35,231 nucleotides of DNA. Source: Rikenellaceae bacterium. GTDB lineage: Bacteria; Bacteroidota; Bacteroidia; Bacteroidales; UBA932. The position numbers were made by a program, and so were the translations under genes. The DNA lies in contig CAAGFN010000106.1 of NCBI GenBank assembly GCA_900769145.1, positions 1 through 35,231 of the forward strand, written 5' to 3'. The notes under the pieces were generated by a model. The model made no database searches, was not told where the DNA came from, and was given only the letters and a program-made list of their open reading frames with translations. Shown piece after piece: positions 9,340 to 16,447 of this stretch; positions within the stretch are counted from its first letter, which is position 1; the number at the start of each line of letters is the position of its first letter.

Positions 9340-9585
9340 ATGTCAAAAATAAAATATGAAAAAATCTCATTCACCCTATGCCTGGTAGTCAGCATAGGAC
9401 TCATTGTCGGAGGCTTCCTGGTACCTCCTACAGGAGTCATTGACGGCAGTATTCTGAAAGCAGTTGGGATACTCGTCATTTTCGCCGTGATAGATATGAT
9501 TCCGAAGATACTTGCAGCGGAGAAGAACATCAAAATCAGCAAAGGTGATATGTCAATAGATGTCAATGATGGGAACGATAAGTAA
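9340..9585 (+). CDS. Small two-helix phage membrane protein, holin-like
   Basis: This 81-residue protein has two hydrophobic segments, near residues 10-30 ('SFTLCLVVSIGLIVGGFLV') and 41-59 ('AVGILVIFAVIDMIPKIL'), with charged ends. It sits directly upstream of, and overlaps, the endolysin gene. Size, topology and position match a phage holin, which permeabilises the inner membrane so the endolysin can reach peptidoglycan. I do not recognise a specific holin family, so the function is inferred from context. The ~110-base gap before it holds only the tail hairpin and a GTGGATCCAC palindrome (9287-9296). Confidence 0.5.
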   Translation: MSKIKYEKISFTLCLVVSIGLIVGGFLVPPTGVIDGSILKAVGILVIFAVIDMIPKILAAEKNIKISKGDMSIDVNDGNDK

Positions 9586-9994
9586 AGATTTCAGTTACCG
9601 GGAGTTCGAGAGTTCAGAGACTGCCGAGAGGAAGGGATTCTGCAACGTCATCACATCCTTCGAGGTTCGGGATGCGATAAAGGAACTTGTTGATACTGTC
9701 CTCCAGCCTCTCCGGGACAGCTGGGGCAAGCCGATGCATATCAACTCAGGCTACAGGTGTCCGGATCTGAACAAAGCGGTCGGAGGGCAGCCCACAAGCC
9801 AGCACGTCAAGGGCGAAGCCGCGGACATAGCTAGTGACAATCCTGTAGAGCTCGCACGGCTGGCAGTACGTATGAAACTTCCATTCGACCAGATGATACT
9901 CTATCCCACGTTCGTGCATTTCAGCCATAAGCATAATGGCAAGCAACGTGGTCAGCTGCTGTATAACAGGCGTTATACCGGAGATAAGGTTTAA
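9560..9994 (+). CDS. Phage endolysin, peptidase M15 (M15_3-like) family
   Basis: A 144-residue zinc peptidase of the D-Ala-D-Ala carboxypeptidase / L,D-endopeptidase type, which cuts peptidoglycan cross-links during lysis. The M15 zinc motif is visible as 'SQHVKGEAAD', with His82 and Asp89 as ligands, and 'TFVHFSHK' supplies the third ligand at His120. 'INSGYRCPDLN' lies just before the motif, as is usual. There is no signal peptide, so export would depend on the holin-like protein upstream, whose 3' end it overlaps by up to 26 bases. ATG codons at 9560, 9566 and 9569 are all possible starts; 9569 gives a more usual N-terminus ('MGTISKDFSYREFE'). Confidence 0.8.
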   Translation: MSMMGTISKDFSYREFESSETAERKGFCNVITSFEVRDAIKELVDTVLQPLRDSWGKPMHINSGYRCPDLNKAVGGQPTSQHVKGEAADIASDNPVELARLAVRMKLPFDQMILYPTFVHFSHKHNGKQRGQLLYNRRYTGDKV

Positions 9995-10011
9995 TCAAAT
10001 GAAGCAGATTT

Positions 10012-10512
10012 ATGAAATTATCAGAAATCCCCGAATACCTCCTGGTCATCATACTGACGGTATTGGCATCATTCTATATTTTCACCCTGTGCCATGACGG
10101 CCGGTCGGGTGAAAAGGAACTTGAGACGGTAAGGGACACTGTCATTATGAAGGATACAGTTATCATCACGAGACCGTTGTCAGAAGCGAGGGCTCCACGA
10201 GACACTATTATTCTCGCCCTGCCTGAAGTCAGAATAGATATGCCTTGTGACACAGTGCATGATACAGTATATGTCCTTCTTCCTTCAGAGAACATTGTCT
10301 GGACAGACAGCCTCTGTTCCGTCTATGCGCACGGGGTGATGGCGGAGATAGACAGCGTCCGGCATTTCAATTCCTCAATGCTGGTGTTCCAGGAGACGAA
10401 GCCCCGCCCAAAACGCTGGGGCATTGGCATTCAGGCAGGGTACGGTGCGTCCAGGGATGGGCTATCTCCTTACATCGGAGTCGGCCTGACGTATACCATT
10501 GTCAGGTTTTAG
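10012..10512 (+). CDS. Membrane-anchored phage protein with outer-membrane-like C-terminus
   Basis: This 166-residue protein has one N-terminal hydrophobic helix (about residues 9-27) and then a periplasmic-style middle with repeated 'DTV' motifs ('RDTVIMKDTVII', 'DTVHDTVYV'). The last ~30 residues are Gly/aromatic-rich and end '…YIGVGLTYTIVRF'. An alternating pattern with terminal Phe resembles the last strand of an outer-membrane beta-barrel. I recall similar proteins next to endolysins in Bacteroidales prophages (DUF6808-like), but cannot verify the family. Its position after the endolysin suggests a spanin-like role bridging the inner and outer membranes. Its stop overlaps the convergent integrase stop by 4 bases. 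Confidence 0.45.
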   Translation: MKLSEIPEYLLVIILTVLASFYIFTLCHDGRSGEKELETVRDTVIMKDTVIITRPLSEARAPRDTIILALPEVRIDMPCDTVHDTVYVLLPSENIVWTDSLCSVYAHGVMAEIDSVRHFNSSMLVFQETKPRPKRWGIGIQAGYGASRDGLSPYIGVGLTYTIVRF

Positions 10513-11762
10513 AAATACGACTCACGATGTCTGATGGCCTCGTTGGCCTCCCTGCTTTCAAGCGGCGTGTAGAGGTCGGTCATCTGGAGGGAATGGTGCC
10601 GTGCCTGGTCACGCACGGCCAGAAGGTCAGTATGGTCCTTGATGAGGTCGGTGATTCCGGTGTCCTTCAGAGAATAGAACTTGAACTCCGGAGGAAGCTT
10701 CAGGGCCTTCTTCATCTTCAATGTCCAGAAATCCCCGAAATGCTTGGCAGGCCGGAAGTCAGGGCCTGGCCGGAAATCCTTTGAGAAAATATACCACTCG
10801 GAAGGCTGTTCCAACGTCTTCAAGTCAATCATCAATTTCATTACCACGTCCGGGACCGTCACAACGGCATCCTTCCTGTTCTTCGAGAACTTGCCGCTTA
10901 TGGCAATGATGCCGGACTTCACGGAGACATCACCCACTTTCAGGCAGCTCATCTCTTTCGGCCTGATGAAGCAGTAATACAGCATATAGCAGGCAAGGAG
11001 GAAGTGCGGGTTCGTTTTTATGCAGTAGTCCTTGATTCTCTCCATCACGTCCTTCGGGATGACAGTCCTGTTCTTCTCGCACTTTCTTTTTCCCTGGATG
11101 GCTGAGAGGTTGGCCGTGAAGTCCTCACTCGTATATGATTGTTCCATCAACCAGGATGAAAATGATTTGAAGAATAAGAGATAGTTGTCCCTAGTTCTGG
11201 CTGACTTGTTCTGGTCCATCCAAAGCCAGTTCAAAAATTCATTGAGAACTGTGCCTTTCAACTGGTAGATGTAATTTACAGGCGATTTCCTGGATTCATT
11301 CCAACGGCGGAAAACATTCATATAGGACATATAGCCGTTGTAGGTCTTCGGGCGCATAATGTCGGATTCGGTAAGCTTATAAAGATAGCGGAAGTACTGC
11401 TCACACACATCTGAGAATAATGTGTATTCGTTCGGATTGTTAAGAGCAAGGAAGGGGTTCCATCCCTTTGTGAGTTGCTCATTGATTCTGGCGACCATAT
11501 CGTTGGCATAACGCCGTCTGAGAGTAACGCCTTTCACAGGAGGGACAGAAATTCTCTTGCGCTTGAGTTTCTGTGTCTCCGGATCTAGACAATAGAATTC
11601 TATGAACCATCTTTTCCCTGTTGAGAGTTTGGCCGGGATATAGCCATACAATGCGCGGATACTTTGGGACATTTTTTTTGAAGGGGAATCTTTCGGAGTC
11701 TCCTTTCCAGATGACATTTTCGACGTGCCTGACGATGAATTTTTTTGGCACAAATTTGTCAC
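10509..11762 (-). CDS. int: Prophage tyrosine recombinase (integrase)
   Basis: A 417-residue site-specific recombinase that inserts and excises the prophage. An N-terminal arm-binding region (about residues 35-110) is followed by a SAM-like core-binding domain (about 115-215) and the catalytic domain (about 235-405). Visible active-site residues are Arg267 ('CFIRPKEMSCL'), a Lys in 'SKNRKDAVVTVP' (294 or 297), His389 ('QARHHS') and the nucleophile Tyr398 ('DLYTP'). The usual HxLRHT box reads 'YSLKDTGIT', so its Arg is replaced by Lys366 and the His residues by Tyr and Asp. The given start is GTG; in-frame ATGs at 11717 and 11672 are alternatives. It lies 55 bases from, and reads in the same direction as, tRNA-fMet, which is the likely att site. 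Confidence 0.85.
   Translation of the reverse strand: MTNLCQKNSSSGTSKMSSGKETPKDSPSKKMSQSIRALYGYIPAKLSTGKRWFIEFYCLDPETQKLKRKRISVPPVKGVTLRRRYANDMVARINEQLTKGWNPFLALNNPNEYTLFSDVCEQYFRYLYKLTESDIMRPKTYNGYMSYMNVFRRWNESRKSPVNYIYQLKGTVLNEFLNWLWMDQNKSARTRDNYLLFFKSFSSWLMEQSYTSEDFTANLSAIQGKRKCEKNRTVIPKDVMERIKDYCIKTNPHFLLACYMLYYCFIRPKEMSCLKVGDVSVKSGIIAISGKFSKNRKDAVVTVPDVVMKLMIDLKTLEQPSEWYIFSKDFRPGPDFRPAKHFGDFWTLKMKKALKLPPEFKFYSLKDTGITDLIKDHTDLLAVRDQARHHSLQMTDLYTPLESREANEAIRHRESYF
11750..11759. promoter_or_regulatory. Palindrome at integrase start, possible operator
   Basis: ACAAATTTGT is a perfect 10-base palindrome lying immediately inside the GTG start codon of the integrase. Its flanks (TGGC…CACA) are not symmetric. 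Such a site could bind a repressor or the integrase itself, but a single AT-rich palindrome can also arise by chance. Confidence 0.2.
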
Positions 11763-11817
11763 ACTGTTTTTACGAAAATTCCCATAACTCTTTGACTTGC
11801 AATTAGTTACGGGAAAA

Positions 11818-11845
11818 TGGTAGCGGGGGAAGGACTCGAACCTCC
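11818..11845 (-). other. Probable prophage attachment site (att) in tRNA-fMet 3' end
   Basis: The integrase gene starts 55 bases from the 3' end of an intact tRNA gene, the usual layout for prophages that recombine in the tRNA T arm and 3' end. The phage copy of the core would restore the 3' end of the tRNA. The exact core cannot be bounded because the second att copy lies left of the window. The extent given is only the T arm/acceptor region. Confidence 0.5.
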
Positions 11846-11893
11846 GGCCTCCGGGTTATGAGCCCGACGAGCTACCAACTGCTCTACCCCGCG
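11818..11893 (-). tRNA. Initiator tRNA-fMet (CAT)
   Basis: The minus strand folds into a complete 76-base cloverleaf with encoded CCA (plus-strand TGG at 11818-11820). Acceptor arm is CGCGGGG with CCCCGCT; D stem GAGC/GCTC; anticodon stem TCGGG/CCCGG around loop CTCATAA (anticodon CAT); T loop TTCGAGT. It is the initiator rather than an elongator type. The first acceptor pair is unpaired (C1 with U72), the anticodon stem has the three consecutive G-C pairs GGG/CCC, and the D stem has A11-U24. The closest classical relative, E. coli tRNA-fMet, has C1/A72. The 3' half is the probable prophage attachment core. Confidence 0.95.
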
Positions 11894-11907
11894 ATGTTTT
11901 GGTTTTG

Positions 11908-11937
11908 CAAAGGTAAGCATTATTTATTGGAAAACAA
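11908..11937 (-). promoter_or_regulatory. Promoter of tRNA-fMet
   Basis: On the minus strand TACCTTTG (11915-11908) is an exact match to the Bacteroidota -7 box TAnnTTTG. TTG (11937-11935) lies 19 bases upstream as the -33 element. Transcription would start about 7 bases past the -7 box, just ahead of the mature tRNA 5' end at 11893. No terminator is evident between the tRNA and the integrase start, so this promoter could also feed the integrase. Confidence 0.8.
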
Positions 11938-12067
11938 ATTTTTCTTGAAAAAATTGCCATGACATCGGCTAAATGGTCGGGGAAGAGCCCAGTTTACGGA
12001 CATAATAGACATGTGAGAGATAGCGTGGATGCGGAGATGATTCCCAGGAATTTCTTTCGGCAGTTTT

Positions 12068-12088
12068 CCGGCCGGGCGACTTGGCCGG
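12068..12088 (-). terminator. Hairpin after the EamA transporter gene
   Basis: CCGGCC (12068-12073) and GGCCGG (12083-12088) form a 6-bp all-GC stem with a 9-base loop, starting 10 bases beyond the leftward stop codon at 12098. No T tract follows on the minus strand, so it may stabilise the transcript end rather than terminate by itself. The remaining spacer up to the tRNA promoter holds no gene that I can support. Confidence 0.35.
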
Positions 12089-12097
12089 CGATATACA

Positions 12098-13147
12098 TCA
12101 GCGCTTACGGTCGGTCAGGGCCATGAAGGTAACGGCGAAGAGAGTTATGGCGACACCGACTATAACATTGAGAGTCAATGACTCATTGAAAAAAAAGCAA
12201 CCTACGGCTATGGCGGTTACAGGCTCGGCCACGCCAAGGACGGATGTGCGGGTAGCGCCTATCAGACGGGTTGAGACAGCCAGGCAGAGCAGTGACATCA
12301 ATGTCGGGAAAACAGCCAGACCTACCAGACAGAGCCAGCAGAACCAGCCGTGAACACCCTCCAGCAAATGTACGCCGGACAGGAGGCCATGGGCTAGAAA
12401 AAGGAATGAGCCGAAAAGGAGGGCGTAGAAAGTCAGGACGTGATTGGAAACGGTTCTCAGGCGGCGGCTCCGGTTGACAATAACCAGATACAGTGCATAG
12501 ACCAGGGCCGAGGCACCGGCAAGGAGAAGGCCGGCCGCATTGAACGAGACGCCTGAAGCAGGGAGACTGAGAATCACTACGCCCGCGAAGGTCAAAAAAA
12601 TCGAAAGCCAGACCTGCCAGGTGGGGTATACCTTCAGGAATACCATTATCAATGCCACCAGGACTGGATACAGGAAGACGATAGTTGTGGCCAGGCCGGC
12701 GGGAATAAACTTGTAAGAAAAGAACAATGTCGCACTGCTCAGGGCGAACAATATGCCCAGCATCACAAGGCGCAGTGTCTGGGCAGCATTGACCCGCAAG
12801 GACTCCTTCCTCACCACCAGCCAGATTCCCAGAATGACAACAGCCAGCAAGTACCTGATGCTCAGCATCGTATCTACGGATACGCCCATTTCCAGGAGGG
12901 GTTTGGCAAATAGCGGATTGAGACCGTAGGTGACGCCGGTTACAATACCAGCAATGTAACCAAGTATCGTGTTCCGCCGACCGGTACCGCCTAAGGGCTG
13001 CCTACCGGTACCGCCCGCAGCTATGCCACCGCTAACGCCCTCTGCCACGCCACCAGCCGAACCGGAAGCACCGTCCAAAGCCAAGCCCGAAACCCCGGCC
13101 GACTCATCCAAAGACCCCTCCAAAGATTCAGACATAGACTCAAACAT
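12098..13147 (-). CDS. EamA/DMT-family inner-membrane transporter
   Basis: A 349-residue drug/metabolite transporter-superfamily protein. From about residue 60 there are some ten hydrophobic helices arranged as two EamA repeats. 'GYIAGIVTGVTYGLNPLFAKPLL' opens the first repeat (quoted in part) and 'LLLAGASALVYALYLVIVNR' the second; the last helix ends 'FMALTDRKR'. The substrate cannot be told from sequence; members of the family export amino acids, metabolites or toxic compounds. The start codon lies 2 bases after the hisS stop, so the two are very likely one transcript. Residues 1-~58 are an unusual Gly/Ser/Ala-rich acidic extension with a repeated 'GGTGR' motif. There is no internal Met before the first helix, so the extension may be real or the start may be a non-ATG codon inside it. 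Confidence 0.8.
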   Translation of the reverse strand: MFESMSESLEGSLDESAGVSGLALDGASGSAGGVAEGVSGGIAAGGTGRQPLGGTGRRNTILGYIAGIVTGVTYGLNPLFAKPLLEMGVSVDTMLSIRYLLAVVILGIWLVVRKESLRVNAAQTLRLVMLGILFALSSATLFFSYKFIPAGLATTIVFLYPVLVALIMVFLKVYPTWQVWLSIFLTFAGVVILSLPASGVSFNAAGLLLAGASALVYALYLVIVNRSRRLRTVSNHVLTFYALLFGSFLFLAHGLLSGVHLLEGVHGWFCWLCLVGLAVFPTLMSLLCLAVSTRLIGATRTSVLGVAEPVTAIAVGCFFFNESLTLNVIVGVAITLFAVTFMALTDRKR

Positions 13148-13149
13148 AG

Positions 13150-14553
13150 CTACCGCGCAGCAAAAAACACCTTCATACCCTCCACATCATCCTTGGCAAA
13201 GGTCTTTTGCTCGCCGGATGAAAGATTCTTGAGATTCACATTGCCGGAGGCGGCTTCATCCCCGCCATTGATTGACACGAAAGGAATCCCCTTCTTGTCG
13301 GCGTAATCAAACTGCTTCTTCAGCTTGCTCTTGTCCGGATAAATCTCGCAGGAAACCCCGGCTTCGCGCAATGACTTCACTACAGGGATAATATATGCGA
13401 GCGCCTCCGAGTCCATATTGGCGAAAAGAACAGTGGCCGACCCGGCAATATCCTTCGGGAACTTGTCCAGTCCCTTCAGCACATCGTAAATCCTGTCCGC
13501 ACCGAAAGAAATGCCCACACCTGACATTCCAGGAAGGCCGAAAATACCGGTGAGATTATCGTAACGTCCTCCACCACAGATACTTCCAATCGCATAATCC
13601 AATGCCTTCACCTCGAAGATGGCACCCGTATAATAATTCAGGCCGCGGGCCAATGACAAATCCATCTCGACCTTCTGGCCAACTCCGGCAGCATCGATGA
13701 AACCGAAGAGTTCAGTCAGTTCATCAAGTCCGAGCAGACCTGTCTCCGATACAATGCCCGATGCTGACTTGCCCTGCATTAGCCCCCTCATTGTCTCTAT
13801 CTTCTCAGCCGTCGTACCCTCCAGGAGCAGTACAGGCTCAATCACGGCCACAGCCTGATCGGTCAGCCCCCTCTCCCTCATCTCAGCCTCCACGGCCTCC
13901 AGGCCAATTTTGTCCAGCTTGTCAATCGCCACCGTAATGTCAGTCACCTTGTCAGGGAAACCTGCAATCTCGGCAAGACCCGTCAGGACCTTCCTGTTGT
14001 TGATTTTTATGGCGACATTGATACCGAACTTGGTGAAAACACGGTCCACAATCTGCACCAGCTCCAGTTCATTGAGCTGTGACTTGCTTCCGATTACATC
14101 AGCGTCGCACTGATAGAACTCACGGTAGCGACCCTTCTGGGGCCTGTCGGCACGCCATACAGGCTGAATCTGGAAACGGCGGAAAGGAAAGGCAATCTCA
14201 TTCTGGTGCTGGACCACATACCTTGCGAAAGGCACGGTAAGATCATACCTGAGGCCCTTCTCGCAAACCTTCATTGAAACCCTGTTGCTGTTCAGGGTCC
14301 CATCCTCATTCCTGCATTCCTCGAAATCGACACCGGAGAAAGCATCCCCGCTGTTCAGAATGCGGAAAAGCAGTTTGTCGCCCTCGTCGCCATACTTTCC
14401 GAGCAATGTGGAAAGATTCTCCATTGCAGGAGTTTCAATCTGGACATAGCCGTATGTCCTGTAAACAGATCTTATCGTGTCGAAAATATAGTTCCTGGCG
14501 GCCATTTCCTCCTGGCCGAAATCCCTGGTGCCCTTTGGTATTGAAGGTTTCAT
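13150..14553 (-). CDS. hisS: Histidyl-tRNA synthetase
   Basis: Class II aminoacyl-tRNA synthetase of 467 residues that charges tRNA-His in the cytoplasm, close to the usual length. 'KGTRDF' opens the protein. Motif 2 is near residues 122-150 ('PVWRADRPQKGRYREFYQCD'). The histidine-binding motifs 'LARGLNYYTG' (near 300) and 'GGGRYDNLTG' (near 325) follow. Motif 3 is 'SGVGISFGADRI' (near 345). The last ~95 residues are the anticodon-binding domain. The ATG start at 14553 is supported by 'MKPSIPKGTRDF', typical of the family. It is divergent from sppA across 115 bases and is followed 2 bases on by the EamA transporter gene. Confidence 0.95.
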   Translation of the reverse strand: MKPSIPKGTRDFGQEEMAARNYIFDTIRSVYRTYGYVQIETPAMENLSTLLGKYGDEGDKLLFRILNSGDAFSGVDFEECRNEDGTLNSNRVSMKVCEKGLRYDLTVPFARYVVQHQNEIAFPFRRFQIQPVWRADRPQKGRYREFYQCDADVIGSKSQLNELELVQIVDRVFTKFGINVAIKINNRKVLTGLAEIAGFPDKVTDITVAIDKLDKIGLEAVEAEMRERGLTDQAVAVIEPVLLLEGTTAEKIETMRGLMQGKSASGIVSETGLLGLDELTELFGFIDAAGVGQKVEMDLSLARGLNYYTGAIFEVKALDYAIGSICGGGRYDNLTGIFGLPGMSGVGISFGADRIYDVLKGLDKFPKDIAGSATVLFANMDSEALAYIIPVVKSLREAGVSCEIYPDKSKLKKQFDYADKKGIPFVSINGGDEAASGNVNLKNLSSGEQKTFAKDDVEGMKVFFAAR

Positions 14554-14581
14554 AAGATATGCGTTCTAATTATAAATCCTG

Positions 14582-14589
14582 CGAAATTA
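14582..14589 (-). promoter_or_regulatory. Possible -7 box for hisS
   Basis: TAATTTCG on the minus strand differs by one base from TAnnTTTG and lies about 30 bases upstream of the hisS start. No good TTG is seen at the expected -33 distance, so this is a weak call. Confidence 0.3.
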
Positions 14590-14642
14590 CGAATTATTGA
14601 CGAAGAAGAAAAAAATATTGCCATTGGAATTCCAAAAATCCC

Positions 14643-14650
14643 TACCTTTG
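14643..14650 (+). promoter_or_regulatory. -7 promoter box for sppA
   Basis: TACCTTTG exactly matches TAnnTTTG and lies 19 bases before the sppA ATG, giving a very short leader. TTG trinucleotides at 14618 and 14624 leave spacers of 22 and 16 bases, so the -33 element is not ideally placed. Confidence 0.55.
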
Positions 14651-14668
14651 TGAAAATTTGGAACCACG

Positions 14669-16444
14669 ATGAAAGATTTTTTGAAAATGACAATGGCCGT
14701 AATAGTCGGCCTCATCATTATGGGAATCCTCAGCACAATGCTGTTTTTCGGATTCGTCGGAGCACTTGCCTCACTTGGCGGCTCAACTCCTGCAATGCCG
14801 CGTTCAGGAGTACTCCTGATGGACATGTCCAAGATTTCCATTGCGGAGCAGACACAGAAAAGCGACCCTATGGCAATGATCCAGGGGCAGGACATAAGCA
14901 TCATCGGACTTTGGGATGCGGTCAGGGCTATTGAGAAGGCCGCCGAAGACCCTGCAGTTCAATGCATATATCTCAAGACAGACGGAATGACAGCAGGCGG
15001 CATCGCACCTGTCGAAGAGCTCAGGCAGGCACTCGGCGCATTCAGGCTGTCAGGAAAGCCTGTCGTAGCCTACACGGAAAATCCCGGAACCGGAAGCTAT
15101 TATCTCGCCTCAGTTGCCGACAAAGTCTATATGGGCAGCTACGAGGGAGGCACAAACATGCTGGTCGGCGTAGGTACCCGGATGGTATTCCTCAAGGACC
15201 TGCTGGACAAGCTCGGAGTCAATGTACAGCTCATCCGCCACGGCAAGTTCAAATCAGCCGGCGAGATGTACATCAAGAACAAACCGAGCGAGGAAAACCT
15301 TCTCCAGACCAGGGAAATGGTGAATTCAATGTGGGACGGAATGGCTGAGTCAATATGCTCAAGCAGGGAAATCAGCCGTGAGGAACTCGACAGTATGATT
15401 GAGGATCTCAAACTCAATACGCCTGAAGACTTCCTCGCAAACAAGCTCGTGGACGAACTCCTCACCAAGGAGGATCTCAAGGAAAAAATCACCGTCCTCG
15501 CAAAGGAGAGCAAATATGAGGACGTGAAATTCATCAGGCTCAATGACTATGTCTATGTCAATGCGCAGACAGCCTCCACGGCCAAGCGCAAGATTGCCAT
15601 TGTCTTCGCTGAAGGTGAAATCATTGACGGCTACGACAAGCAGGAAGTTGCAGGAGACAGGTTCGCCGGCATAATTTCCTCAGTCAGGGCTGATTCCACC
15701 GTCAAGGCAGTCGTACTCAGGGTAGCATCCCCTGGCGGCAGTGTAATGGCATCGGAGAAAATCCGCACTGAGATTGACCTTCTCCGCAAGGACAAGCCCG
15801 TAATTGCATCCTACGGAAATTACGCCGCATCAGGCGGATATTGGATTTCCAACAGCTGCGACAAGATTTTCACGGACAAGAGCACATTGACCGGCTCCAT
15901 CGGCGTATTCAGCATGATTCCTGATTTCAGCGGCACAGCGGAGAAGATTTTCCACGTGGGCGTGACCAATGTAGGCTCAAGCAGCCACAGCGACATGTAC
16001 TCCCTCAGCCGTCCTCTGAGCACATCGGAAACAGCCTATATGCAGAAGTCCGTGGACGACATCTATGAGGCCTTCCTCGAGAACGTGTCAGCAGGGCGCG
16101 GGATGGAGAAGGAGGCAATTGATGAGATAGCCCAGGGCCGCGTATGGACAGGCTCCGATGCTCTCAAGATTGGCCTCGTGGACGAAATCGGCACATTGTC
16201 GGACGCTGTGAGATATGCTTCCATCGCCGCAGGTGACACGGCTGCCGACCTAAATACGTGGAGCATAGCCACTTATCCGAAGCCTATGACTACGTTCGAC
16301 ATCATTCTCGAAAACCTCACAGGCAGCACCGACGCACTCGCAGGGACACCTTTCGAGTCAGTAGGCAGGGCCTTCCGCAACTGGGATGCGACATCCACCG
16401 GAAAGGTCTATGCCAGAATGCCTTACGTGCTGGAAATCAAATAG
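14669..16444 (+). CDS. sppA: Signal peptide peptidase SppA, long (67K) form
   Basis: A 591-residue membrane-anchored serine protease that degrades signal peptides left in the inner membrane. One N-terminal helix (about residues 8-35) is followed by two tandem ClpP-like domains, the layout of the long E. coli-type enzyme. The catalytic Lys/Ser pair is visible: Lys195 in 'RHGKFKSAGE' (N-terminal domain) and Ser410 in 'TLTGSIGVF' (C-terminal domain). These match Lys209 and Ser409 of E. coli SppA by context. A conserved 'RVASPGGSV' loop and 'YAASGGYW' lie between them. It has its own promoter, is divergent from hisS, and ends 3 bases from the convergent tilS stop. Confidence 0.92.
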   Translation: MKDFLKMTMAVIVGLIIMGILSTMLFFGFVGALASLGGSTPAMPRSGVLLMDMSKISIAEQTQKSDPMAMIQGQDISIIGLWDAVRAIEKAAEDPAVQCIYLKTDGMTAGGIAPVEELRQALGAFRLSGKPVVAYTENPGTGSYYLASVADKVYMGSYEGGTNMLVGVGTRMVFLKDLLDKLGVNVQLIRHGKFKSAGEMYIKNKPSEENLLQTREMVNSMWDGMAESICSSREISREELDSMIEDLKLNTPEDFLANKLVDELLTKEDLKEKITVLAKESKYEDVKFIRLNDYVYVNAQTASTAKRKIAIVFAEGEIIDGYDKQEVAGDRFAGIISSVRADSTVKAVVLRVASPGGSVMASEKIRTEIDLLRKDKPVIASYGNYAASGGYWISNSCDKIFTDKSTLTGSIGVFSMIPDFSGTAEKIFHVGVTNVGSSSHSDMYSLSRPLSTSETAYMQKSVDDIYEAFLENVSAGRGMEKEAIDEIAQGRVWTGSDALKIGLVDEIGTLSDAVRYASIAAGDTAADLNTWSIATYPKPMTTFDIILENLTGSTDALAGTPFESVGRAFRNWDATSTGKVYARMPYVLEIK

Positions 16445-16447
16445 TTC

